Shown here: positions 11,711-22,061 of the stretch, piece after piece
How positions within the stretch are numbered: position 1 is the first letter of the stretch
How the letters are laid out: each line of letters opens with the position of its first letter
NCBI GenBank assembly: GCA_021464415.1
Contig: CM038463.1
Span: 3,658,001 to 3,722,000, forward strand
Reading direction: 5' to 3'
From: Lonicera japonica
Lineage: Eukaryota > Streptophyta > Magnoliopsida > Dipsacales > Caprifoliaceae
DNA length: 64,000 bases
Made by a program: the position numbers and the translations under genes
Notes under the pieces: generated by a model
The model's input: the letters and a program-made list of their open reading frames with translations, nothing else
Database searches by the model: none
What the model was told of the DNA's origin: nothing

Positions 11711-14700
11711 CAAGAAGGGAAGGTGGAACCATCCTCAAAAGGGAAAGCAGTTGTGGGGAAGAGTCCTCAAATAAATGGTCTGATGTATGTGGATATCAAG
11801 ATCAATGGAAAGCCGATCCAGGCCATGGTGGACACAGGCGCGACACATAACTACCTGGCGAGCACTGAAGTTGAACGGTTAGGCCTTATCTTAGAAAAAG
11901 GAGTGGGTCGCGTGAAGGCCATCAACTCAGCCGCTCAACCTGTCACCGGAATGGAGAAATCTGTGCTAGTAAAAGTCGGTCCTTACGAAGGGAGAACTAA
12001 TTTCTCTGTTGTGGTAATGGACGATTTCAAGGTTATCTTGGGGTTAGAGTTTTTGAGAGAAACTAAGGCTAGCGTCATGCCCAGCACAAATAGCCTCATG
12101 ATGCTCGGCAAGAATCCATGCATTATCCCGGTGATGACCCCGTCAAGCAGTGGGAAGTTTTTATCGGCAATCCAATTGAAGAAGGGCATCAAGCACGACA
12201 ATCCCACTTTTGTGGCTGCGCTCAAATGGGATGAAATTCAAGAGACATCGGGACCATTGCCGAAATCCATTAGACAAGTGTTAACCGAATTTGAAGATGT
12301 GATGCCCGAGAATCTTCCAAAGAAGTTACCTCCTCGTAGAGAAATAGATCATCAAATTGAACTTCTGCCAGGTACCAAACCTCCAGTTCGTGCGGCGTAT
12401 CGAATGTCTCAACCCGAACTAGCAGAACTTCGGAAACAACTGAAGGAGCTACTGGATGCGGGGTTAGTGCAACCAGCCAAATCGCCTTATGGAGCTCCTG
12501 TCCTCTTCCAGAAGAAACAAGACGGCTCTTTAAGAATGTGTGTCGATTATCGAGCTCTTAACAAGGTGACTATAAGGAATAATTATCCCATCCCTCTAGT
12601 GGCCGATTGCTTCGATCAACTCAGCCGGGCAAAAATATTCACAAAACTTGATCTCAGATCCGGATATTGGCAAGTTCGTATTGCAGCAGGGGACGAGGGA
12701 AAAACCACGTGTGTCACAAGATATGGAGCTTATGAATTTTTGGTTATGCCATTTGGGCTCACTAATGCTCCAGCCACCTTCAGCACTCTGATGAATCAAG
12801 TTCTCAGGGATTACTTGGATGATTTTGTCGTGGTCTATCTCGACGATATTGTGGTTTTTAGCGAAAGCATGGAGGAACATGAACAGCACCTGAGGAGGGT
12901 ATTGGAAAGACTTCGAAAGCATGAGTTGTATCTCAAACTATCGAAATGTTCCTTTGCGCAGAAACGTATCAAGTTCTTAGGCCACATCATCGAACAGGGA
13001 AAAGTGCAGATGGATCCGGTTAAGGTCAAAGTCATACAGGAGTGGCGGGCGCCCACGAATGTGTCCGAACTCCGTTCTTTTCTGGGACTCGCCAATTACT
13101 ATAGGAAGTTCGTGAAGAACTACTCTAGTATTGCAATGCCCCTAACGGAACTCTTGAAGAAGTTGAAAGTTTGGGATTGGACGATGAGTTGCCAAGCTGC
13201 CTTCGATGCTCTGAAGAGGGCCATGTCCGAAGATCCCGTTCTTGCGCTGCCAGATGTGACTAAGCCGTTTGAAGTGCATACCGATGCATCGGATGCAGCC
13301 CTAGGAGGAGTCTTAATGCAGGAAGATCACCCGGTAGCTTATAAGAGTCGAAAGCTCAATGACACGGAGAAGAGGTACTCTGCCCACGAGAAAGAGTTGC
13401 TCGCGGTGGTTCATTGTCTAAGGTTATGGAGGCATTACCTTCTCGGTTCTCGATTTTTAGTGAAAACAGATAACACCGCAGTTAGTCACTTCCTTAGTCA
13501 ACCGAAATTGAGCTCTAAACAAGCGAGGTGGCAGGAGTTGCTAGCGGAATTCAACTTCTGGATGGAGTATAAAACAGGCTCGACCAATCAAGTGGCGGAT
13601 GCGTTGAGCCGTATAGTTGAGTTCAACCAACAGGCGAATGCGTTCCTTAATGCCATTCTTCGAATCGATAGTCAAGTATCAACTGAAATTCGAGGAAAAA
13701 TCAAAAATGCGCTACCGCAAGATCCAGTTTCCGCTCAACTATTGAAGATGATCTAGAATGGGAGAACGCGGCAGTTTTGGTTGGACGACGGGTTCGTGTT
13801 GACAAAGGGAAATCGAGTGTTTGTCCCTCGAGTAGGGGAATTGAGGTGTACTCTAATCCGAGAGTGTCATGATACCTTATGGGCAGGACATCCTGGTCAA
13901 GAAAGAACGCTGGCTCTCCTCAAGCAAGGTTACTACTGGCCCCAAATGGAAGTGATGTCGAGAGCTATGTTAGAACTTGCCTCATCTGTCAACAGGATAA
14001 GATCGAACGAAGACAATCAGCAGGGTTATTGGAACCTCTACCCATCCCGGAACGACCATGGGAGAGCATTTCACTTGATTTTATATCAGGCCTACCCAAA
14101 GTGGGGGACTTGACAACCATCCTCGTGGTCATTGATCGGTTCTCGAAATATGCCACCTTCATTGCGGTTCCGAAGAACACGTCTGGTGAGGAGACTGCAC
14201 AATTATTCTTCAAGTATGTGGTTAAATATTGGGGGATCCCTCGAAGCATTGTCAGTGATAGGGACTAACGATTCACGGGAAATTTTTGGAAGGAACTTTT
14301 CAAGGTTCTCGGCTCCAAGTTGTGTATGAGTTCCAGCTACCATCCTCAGTCCGATGGACAAACTGAAAGATACAATGCAATGCTTGAGGAATATCTACGC
14401 CACTTTGCCAGTGCAACTCAACGAAATTGGGTTAAATTATTGGATGTGGCTCAATTGTGCTTCAATGCCCAGAAGAACTCCGGGACAGGCAAGAGTGCTT
14501 TCGAAATAGTGATGGGACAACAGCCAATCCTTCCTCACACCGCCAACTCGATGCCAACGTCGAAATCCCCTAGAGCCCGCAACTTCTCTGAAGAATGGAA
14601 GCAGAATATTGAGTTGGCTCGTTCGCACCTAGAGAAGGCCACCCATCGAATGAAGAAGTATGCAGATCAAAAAAGGCGACCGTTAGAGTTCGAAGTAGGA

Positions 14701-15261
14701 GATCTCGTAATGGTGAAGCTCCTTCCACAAGATAAGAAGTTCTTGAGGGGTCGAGACCCACGCCTTCTGCAAAAATATGAGGGGCCGCTTCGAATTGTGA
14801 AGAAAATCGGGAAAGTGGCTTATCGGATTGAACCCCCTAGCTGGCTGAAGGTTCAGCCAGTATTTCATGTCAGCATGCTGAAACCATATTTTGCTGACAC
14901 AACCGATCCATCCCGAGGAGAGTCTAGTCGTCCAGGGCTAAATCAGAGAGCAGAGGGGAAGTAGTCAGTGGAAGCCATCCTGGCTGATCGAGTTGTCACA
15001 GCTTCTCGCAAACAACACCAAGAGTTCCTTGTCAAATGGGCAGGAAGAGACCCAGAAGAAAACACTTGGGAAAGAGCATCAGACCTAACGGCCTTCCAGG
15101 ACCGGATCACAGCATACCTCAACCAGTTGCCGAGGGCGTCAACAGCTCTGGTGGGGGAGGATGTCACGGGGTGCCTTCCAACAGCACTCGTGACCGACAC
15201 CGACAACACTTCATCAGCACCGTGCTTGCGCCCGAGCGCAGCATGGCCCAACAGGCAATGA
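11711..15261 (+). pseudogene. pol of the gypsy chromovirus (PR-RT-RH-INT-chromodomain)
   Basis: Domains in order: aspartic protease (DTGAT, from 11831); reverse transcriptase (VDYRALNK and the YLDD catalytic box at 12836-12847); RNase H (TDASDAALGGVLM, HEKELLAVVHCL); integrase with an HHCC zinc finger (HDTLWAGHPGQ ... CLICQQDK) and a DDE core (LDFISGLPK, VSDRD, GQTERYN); then a C-terminal chromodomain (ILADRVV ... FLVKWAGRDPEENTWE, about 14968-15110). Breaks: TAG at 13754-13756, a one-base frameshift near 13950, TAA at 14266-14268 and TAG at 14962-14964. The reading frame runs into the 3' LTR before its final stop. The enzyme could not be made as one polyprotein from this copy. Confidence 0.92.
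15151..15161 (+). other. Polypurine tract of the gypsy element
   Basis: GTGGGGGAGGA (purine except for one T) abuts the 3' LTR at 15162, the expected plus-strand primer position. Confidence 0.8.
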
Positions 15262-15757
15262 TCGATTGCGCTTCATCAGCACCGTGCACGCGCCCGAGCG
15301 CAGCACAGCATCTAGTTTTATTATTCTGTTTAGGTTTCCCTTATGTAAATATTGTTGTTTCCATGTAACTAGATTTAGGAATTTTCCTTGTAATTGCATT
15401 TCATTTCCTTTGTAATAGTTTTCTTGTAACTTGTAAGACCCAACGTGCACTGCTACCACTCTGGTATTTTCATTAAGTGGTTATATGTGGGGATAAGACT
15501 ATCTGCCTCACACCCGAGTTGCCTACTAGTGCACGTTGTTTAGCACTTGCTTTCTTTCGAATTGTAATAGCTTTCCATGTAATCTAATTTTCTTGCAATG
15601 AAGTAATCTCAATTTGCGCTCACGCTCTCTTTCAAATTACTGTTGTTGCATGTTGTTCGCTGATTGTTAATAAAATTCGATCACATTAAACCGTGCTATC
15701 GGTTAGCCCGGTCGTTCACGCGGCCTCCTTTGTGCCATCAAAGGACGCCCCGTGACA
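15162..15757 (+). repeat. 3' LTR of the gypsy element (596 bp)
   Basis: Nearly identical to 9736-10345. By eye the differences are about five transitions and a 14-bp deletion in the 'cttgctttc' region, which accounts exactly for the length difference. Confidence 0.95.
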
Positions 15758-16340
15758 TATTGCCATGCCCGACTCTCCTTTTGAACTGCCTTAATCAAGG
15801 CACGAACAGACGTGCAAACAATATTACTTCCGTTTATCCCCTATGAGGTCTTTAATATTCTCTATACTATACGCACAATCGTTCTTTTCTGTTAACACCT
15901 TAGGAATTTGTTGTGTCTACTGTCTACGTTTGTTCCTTGAGTCAGTTTATTTGTGCGCATCTCAAAGCTTGAGTTGAATTAAGCTGAAGCTGATTATATA
16001 ATCAAGCATGCTATACATATTTCATTTTTACATTTTCTTAAAATTTATGGTAATAGTAATTTTAAAGTAATTAACGATTAAAAATTAATAATTGTATTTA
16101 TTATTACATCTTTTAATTTATGTCTTGAAGACTGAACTAAAGTGCCCAATGAATTATATATTTTGCCACTCTTAATTAGAAATTAATGACCCAAGAATTA
16201 ACGTCAAATGCAGCATTTATTGCTTTCATTTTCCCACCAAAACAGTAATATTTTCATTATATAATAACTTTCAAACTGTCTTTTATACATAACACTACTT
16301 ACACACATAACAAGTAGTACTCAAAAGTAACCTCTCAAAC
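15758..16340. other. Spacer between gypsy element and TSPO
   Basis: AT-rich sequence with the probable 3' UTR of the minus-strand TSPO gene at its right end. No other feature seen. Confidence 0.5.
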
Positions 16341-16834
16341 TCAAAGGTAAACCAACTTAAGATTGACAAGAGTAAGAAAGCCAGCCCATGCCAAACAAGG
16401 CTTAACCAGCTCCCCAGCTACCGGATTCACCTTCCCAAACATCCTGTAACACGCAGCCAATACCCCCAAGGTAGCCAAACAAACCGCTAAACCGACCCAA
16501 CCCGCACCCGACGACAACGCGACCGGCCCCCACGCCAAGCCGAGATACCCATCAAGGAAGTGTAAATCATGGAAGTGAGGTGTAATGCCCATAGAGGCGG
16601 GAACCAGAAGGGCTTGGGTGAAGCGGCGTGGTAGCCGTGACTCGAGCCGAGTAAGGAGATGTCGGCTAAGGTCAGAGAGAGAGGGAGGGCGACTGCTATG
16701 GCCAATGAGCGGAGTCCACGTGTTGCAGTGGAGGAAGGTCTTTTCTGTCTTTTGTTGTTTGTTTTGGTGGTGATTGTGTTGGGTTCTTGTTCTTCTTTGG
16801 TTCTGTGTTTGAGCTCTTCTCGGGTTGAAGCCAT
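16341..16834 (-). pseudogene. TSPO: TSPO (tryptophan-rich sensory protein/translocator) gene with internal deletion and frameshift
   Basis: Intronless, as in other plants. The start at 16834 opens MASTREELKHRTKEEQEP, a charged plant-type N-terminal extension, then RGLRSLAIAVALPLSLTL (TM1) and FWFPPLWALHLTSMIYTSLM (TM2) to GISAW (residue 100). There the frame is lost. The 3' part reads in another frame as LGLAWGPVALSSGAGW ... NPVAGELVKPCLAWAGF (TM4-TM5) to the stop at 16341. About 25-30 residues covering TM3 are missing at about 16541-16552. The string CTCGGCTTGG fits both ISAW and LGLAW in their frames, so it looks like a microhomology deletion joint. Known plant TSPO is a stress- and ABA-induced membrane protein that binds tetrapyrroles and aquaporins. 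As written, the product would stop after 115 aa. An assembly error is the main alternative. Confidence 0.88.
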
Positions 16835-16842
16835 GACAAGAC

Positions 16843-16881
16843 AGAGAGAGAGCGAGAGAGCGAGAGAGAGAGAGAGAGAGA
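16843..16881. repeat. (GA)n tract in the TSPO 5' leader
   Basis: Interrupted GAGA repeat just upstream of the TSPO start; on the gene strand it is a CT-rich leader. It produces an artificial upstream ORF extension (repeated SLSL), which is why the start at 16834 was preferred over an ATG at 16903. Confidence 0.85.
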
Positions 16882-17026
16882 TTGTTTTGGCCTTTTGGGA
16901 CAATATTGATTTGATTTGAGGTGGCCTTTTAAAGGTGTGATTGGAGTGGATTTTTTCTTTTTGTATAGGTGGAAGGTAACGTGGTGAAGGGAAGACAAGT
17001 GTCGACGCAGGGGAAGGTGAAGGGGG

Positions 17027-17034
17027 ACACGTGG
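17027..17034 (-). promoter_or_regulatory. ABRE/G-box upstream of TSPO (proximal)
   Basis: ACACGTGG, a canonical ABA-responsive bZIP site, about 190 bp upstream of the TSPO start. Confidence 0.6.
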
Positions 17035-17104
17035 GGTGAAAGAGAATGCTGACAGTGCATAAGGATATTAGTCAAAGATAGAGAAGTACTGCGTTGAAAC
17101 TCCG

Positions 17105-17126
17105 TTGACGTCAAAGTTACACGTGG
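17105..17126 (-). promoter_or_regulatory. bZIP palindrome plus second ABRE upstream of TSPO
   Basis: TTGACGTCAA (17105-17114), a perfect CRE/C-box palindrome, is followed five bases later by ACACGTGG (17119-17126). Together with the ABRE at 17027 this is a compact set of bZIP sites, consistent with the known ABA/stress induction of plant TSPO. Confidence 0.6.
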
Positions 17127-17401
17127 TCTCACAGCACAAAATAAAAAAAAAGTTTTATTTGGAGTCTGGATTGGGCTGGATCACTCCAAACCAGATACCA
17201 TTAAGATCGGGTCGAGTTATGTTCATGTCAATTATTATCGTATGTTGGGCGTTACTGATTTGGGTTTAAATAAATAAATTTTTTTATCAGATGAAAAAAT
17301 TATATTTAAAATTGATTTGTTATTTTAACAAAATACCTTATACAATCCTTTATTACCTATTTAAGTATAAATATAATAAAAACATTTTTGTATAAAAATA
17401 A

Positions 17402-17432
<31 letters not shown>

Positions 17433-18440
17433 TATTAACGTGTTTTAATGAGTAATATTAGTTGACTAGACCTGTTAATTTATTGTGTTTTATCAGGTCT
17501 ACACCAATACAACTTAAACTGTTAAGATTTCACTTATTAATTTATTGTGTCGTGTTATCGTGTCGAGTGTTATTTTGCCAAGTTTATTTTAGAGGGGAGT
17601 TTATAAAATTTTGGCCATTGATTTGAAAAATAGCAATTTAGATTTTAACAATTTTTTCTAGTTAAATATGTTTTAATCAAACACAATAACAAATGGATCA
17701 TTTTGAACCATATGATTTTTAAACTAATGGTCCAAATAACAACCATCCTCGAGGATGGTTCCCTCACGTTGTGACCTCTCTATTTTACATATGTGAAATT
17801 TTTTTAGACATTATGTATACTTAATTGTCACCTTTTTTGGCTATAAATACCTTACGAGAAAAAACAAAACCAATAATTTTTGTCTATCTTTTTTTATATA
17901 ATATAAAGGATTAATCTATCCTCCTCCGTTGTCCCTCGGGACCAATAAGAAGTAGTGCAAAAATATTTATTTATTGTTCATCGGCTACGTCTTTGGATTT
18001 AATTTTAAACCCTACCTTCCGCGCACAAACCTGGCGGAAGCATACACACACATGAAGAGAGAAACACGGGGATGTCCACGTAAGTCTTTGGTGCCGATTC
18101 AGTTGTTGAAGCACGCATAGCATTTTCTTTATAAATGAGAATGGACAAAAGCCGGCCGCATTGAAGGCATTTTTCTTTTATCATATAATTTGGGAGATAG
18201 AGACATTTATTTTTTAAAATAATAATGCTGCCCCGAATAACTAAGAGCATCTTTAATATAATTGAATTATTCATGGTAGTACCGGAAAAAAACAAATTAG
18301 ATTATGAAATGTGAGTTTAAATTTAATTTTTCTCTTGATATTTCAAAAGCCTCAATATCTCCCAAAACGTTACATAATTGGTTCAATTGAAATCCTGACT
18401 CTAACTTTGTTAACAATTCCGTCTAATAATTTTATACTTA
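17127..18440. other. Intergenic, AT-rich
   Basis: No gene seen. A (TA)n run lies at about 17410-17431 and a short perfect palindrome ACCATCCTCGAGGATGGT at about 17742. Short ORFs (for example 18005-18295 minus) show no recognisable domain. Confidence 0.55.
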
Positions 18441-18762
18441 GGCCTCGTTTGGTTTAGTGATTTTAGTACTCGAGAAAGGAAAGTCGTTATTTTTCTTTGT
18501 TTGGTAAGCACAAATTTCGGAAGCGCTTTCCCGACAGAGGAAAAAGTAGGGGGTAAAACCATTCATCTCAAAACACATGGCATTGATTTTCTCATGTGAT
18601 TTTCAAACATTTTTTACAAAAAAATTAGACAATAATACCCTTACCTAAATACTCTCCATGCTTTACCAAACACAAGAAAGGAAATTTGACAGAAAATTTA
18701 GTTTCCCACCTCCGTGGGAAAGATAAAGGAATTGATTTCCCTTCTGTGAACCAAACGAGACC
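18441..18762. mobile_element. Tourist-like (PIF/Harbinger) MITE, 322 bp
   Basis: Terminal inverted repeats GGCCTCGTTTGGTT at the left and, at the right, the reverse complement of GGTCTCGTTTGGTT. It is flanked by TTA on both sides (18438-18440 and 18763-18765), the TTA/TAA target typical of PIF/Harbinger. No ORF. Confidence 0.85.
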
Positions 18763-19015
18763 TTAATCCAACCAATTTTAAAAGTGAGACTAAACTCGAT
18801 CCCTTAATTTATATTTTTTTTAGCTTTTATATTTACCATTGATATACATCCCTCCTTCGCCCACCTTCACCACCTCAGCACAACCGCCATCTCCACATTT
18901 TTTTCTATTTAAGCTAACTCACTCCCTCCAGCAACTTTCTAACCACCTTGCATTTCTCTATATATATATTGCGTTTCTCTCTCTCTCTCTCTATATATAT
19001 ATTAATGTATGAAAA

Positions 19016-19393
19016 ATTCAAGTAAGGACCATTATTTAATAACCATATTTACGGACATAGCCATTTGGCATGTTTCCCGATAGATTTTTTTTATGAATTT
19101 TGGTAGGGATGTTTTTCATCATGTGTAGAACATCTTTACTAAATTTCATCAAAAAATTCAACTGAGAAGTAGGTTAATTAACTACAGGATTGAAAAATAT
19201 TTGTCTAGAAATAAATATATAAAATTTAATATTTTTCAATCCTGTAGTTAACTCACTTTCCGGTTGAATTTTTAATGAAATTTGGTGAAAATGTTCTACA
19301 AATGATAAAGAATACCCCATCAATTTTTTTCAAAAAATTATATCGAGAAGCGTGTCAAATGGCCCGATCCATGAATATGTTCCTTACTTGAAA
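19016..19393. mobile_element. Fold-back element F1
   Basis: Two arms of about 175 bp form a long imperfect hairpin ('ttcaagtaagga' at the left, 'tccttacttgaa' at the right; 'actacaggattgaaaaatat' near the loop and its inverse). The loop is only about 20 bp. The arm contains the stem core 'ccaaatttcat..aaaaattcaac' shared with elements F2-F5. No ORF. Confidence 0.75.
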
Positions 19394-19405
19394 TGCACCA
19401 TATTA

Positions 19406-19436
<31 letters not shown>

Positions 19437-20152
19437 TATCCATCATCAAACATAAAAAAAGAAAAATGCAAATCAATCCTCCCCACCTCTGGCAACCTCC
19501 CCCACCATTAAGTTGGACCAAACGATGCCTGGACATAAATTACTCGAGATATGTGATTCTTGTTTTTGTTTTAAATACATTTCATTCCATCTTCAAGCTT
19601 CACTAATACTCTCAACTTTGATCCAAACTTTCAATACAACATCATGTTTGATCCACCATTTGTTCTTGAGATGATTCATAAGAGAATGGAGGAAATATAT
19701 ATATATATATATAGAGAAAAAGAAAAGCAACATATATTAAGATATATATATATAGGGAGATAGAGAAAAATGCAATGGTGATGGGAGGTTGCTAGATGGG
19801 GTGGGTTGGTTTAAAGAGAGAAAGATGTGAAGATGGTGGTGGTATTACAGCGGTGAAGGTGGCCGAAGGGGTGTATGTATACCAATGGTGGATTTAGAAA
19901 TTAAAAAAATATAAATTAAGCGGGTTTAGTGTCACTTTTAAAGTTTTAGGGGGTTAAGTGTAAAATATTTAGATGAAATTGTTAACGGAGTTAAATTCAG
20001 GGACTTAATTGAACCTATTATGTAATATTATGAGAGATATTGGGGTTTTTGAAATATCAGGAGAGAAATTTAATCTAAACCCAAACTTCAGTTTTAATTT
20101 ATCTTTTTTTTGGTAATACGTTTCTTTTTTTTTTTAGAAAACCATGGTAATA
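19394..20152. other. Spacer with microsatellites
   Basis: (TA)n runs at about 19405-19430, 19697-19712 and 19742-19755 and a GGTGG-rich patch near 19840. No gene seen. Confidence 0.5.
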
Positions 20153-20157
20153 CTTGT

Positions 20158-21564
20158 TGTAGGTCGGAAAATACCCTAGAGGGGGTGAATAGGGTTTTTA
20201 AAACTTAATTGGATTTTTAAAATCGATTTAAAAATGTTTAATGCCTATTTCAATCAAGTAATCAAGAAACAAAGTTAATTCCAATCATAAAGTATAAATT
20301 GCACAATATAAGAGATCAAGAGATAGAAAGATTAAACCGACAGAAGTCGAAGACTTTTTGTCCACACAGTTCGGCTTGTTAGTCCCTACTTCCGCGCTCG
20401 TTTAGTACCCCGAGAATTTTCACTATAATCGATCTCCTTTCAGGTGAAGATCAAACCTCTACAAGTATATTCTTCTCACACAATCTTACAAGTATTGAAT
20501 CATTCTCAATACTCACACAAGAGTTCACTCTTGCTATTTTATGAGATACACCTCTCACAAATATAATTTGAATAAGTTTTGGTGGCTAACACCAATGTAC
20601 AATAGCTCTTAAGTGTATAAAGAAATACAAATGAGGCTCACACTAAGAGATATCAAATTTGATCAATAATTTCTAGCTCAAACTAAAGAAGATTGATCAA
20701 GACCAATGTTCTATAATCTTTGAATATTGAATATATATGAAGAGAATAGTGTAGGAATGATTCAAGAGAGTTTAAATAAGTCTTAGATGGTGTATATATA
20801 GTCTAGGACACCATATGGCCGTTTGGAGGGAGTTGGTGGAAGTTTGGTACCAAAAATGGTAAAAATCTGAAATCCAATGGCTAGTTTCTGGGCCATCAGT
20901 CGAATGAGTAAAGCTCATCAGTCGACTGAGTTTCCATCAATCGACTGATGGTCCTCACTGGTCTGCTGCCAGAATGACAAAAAATCTCATTTTTCACACT
21001 TTTGCAAATTAGCTCAAAAATTAATTTTGAAGCTTGGGGATACTTAAATATGAGTTTCTAAGACTTCTATAATATAAAGAGCTCGAAAATGAGGTCGTTA
21101 GAATTTAAAATGAATTTATATCAAAAATAGTTTTTCTCCAAAAGAAGGTTTTTGAAAGGATTCCGATTCAACCTTTGATTTGATCAATCTATTTATGTTA
21201 GAACATAGTATGAGCTTTTATGATGATCAAATATGAATCTTTACATAGGAAACTAAAGCACTCACTCAAATATACAATAACGAGTCTTCGAGGGCTTTGT
21301 TTGTATCTTCTTTTAGTTTTTTCCTTGGCTCATTGTACTTCATAGAAATGCCATTGAAGATGTATTGATCAAGTAGTTGTGTGAGGTGTAAGACATTAAT
21401 TGTGCAATACTTTGTAGGTGAATGATCTTGATTCCAGTTTTTCGGTTAAGTCCACGTATGATCAATTTATTGTGGCTATAACTCAACACATCAACTAAGT
21501 TAAATTACACATGATTAACTTTATTGTTATTATCAAAACAAGATTAGTAACTTTTAAGTTAACA
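20158..21564 (-). repeat. 3' LTR of the copia element (1407 bp)
   Basis: In plus orientation it starts TGTAGGTCGG and ends AAGTTAACA; on the element strand it is TGTTAACTT...CCTACA. It contains three copies of the TCAGTCGACTGA palindrome family (about 20897-20948), two of them mutated. Confidence 0.93.
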
Positions 21565-21908
21565 ATCTCCCCTTTTTCTATGATGATAATAAATTAATAT
21601 GTGTTTGCGATTAAGATCATTAGTTGAGTTTTCTAACAGGAAAACTCCCCTTCAAACTATGCATCAAAAAGAATATAGCAAGCATGTATACGAGATTATA
21701 AACCATTGCAAGATTATGATAAAAACTTCAAACTTTAACTAAGTTCAAACCAAATCCTAGAGTTAAGATCATATGATAGCCAATGATAAAAACATAATAC
21801 TTAGAAGTTAAAAATAATAAAACTTAGAAGTTCATAGAACAACTAGACATAAAACTTAGAGAGAGTGTGTACTAAACACTCTAACACACATACTTCTCCC
21901 CCTTTGTT
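21565..21908 (-). other. Polypurine tracts before the 3' LTR
   Basis: On the element strand, GAAAAAGGGGAGAT (21565-21578) abuts the 3' LTR, and AACAAAGGGGGAGAAG (21893-21908) lies about 320 bp upstream. Multiple polypurine tracts between the last ORF and the 3' LTR are a reported Sirevirus trait. Confidence 0.7.
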
Positions 21909-22061
21909 ATCAACAAAAATGAGAGAACCCAAGGCTTACTCTTGCGGGTCTTGAGGGTCTTATGGCCATTGCCCCCATCCTTGATTAACTTGATAAGGAT
22001 ATCAAACCGAAAAGACATGCTCCGGATGGTAGCGAAGAAAGGCTTCTTCATAAGCTCTTTG

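Larger units (their letters stand above)
9736..15757 (+). mobile_element. Ty3/gypsy chromovirus LTR retrotransposon, full length but coding-defective
   Basis: Order: LTR, primer-binding site, gag, protease, reverse transcriptase, RNase H, integrase, chromodomain, polypurine tract, LTR. Protease before RT and integrase last is the Ty3/gypsy order, and the C-terminal chromodomain makes it a chromovirus. LTRs start TGTCACGGGG and end CCCCGTGACA. The 5-bp flanks (GATAG at 9731-9735 and TATTG at 15758-15762) do not match, so no target duplication can be claimed. Coding is broken by stops at 11708, 13754, 14266 and 14962 and by frameshifts near 10835 and 13950. The LTRs differ by about five transitions plus one 14-bp indel, suggesting a recent insertion. 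Confidence 0.95.

Noticed and set aside
16835..16903. Longer TSPO N-terminus with SLSL repeats
   Set aside because: It is translation of the (GA)n leader. The ATG at 16834 gives the usual plant TSPO N-terminus.
17742..17759. ACCATCCTCGAGGATGGT palindrome as a regulatory element
   Set aside because: A single 18-bp occurrence with no neighbouring promoter or repeat context.
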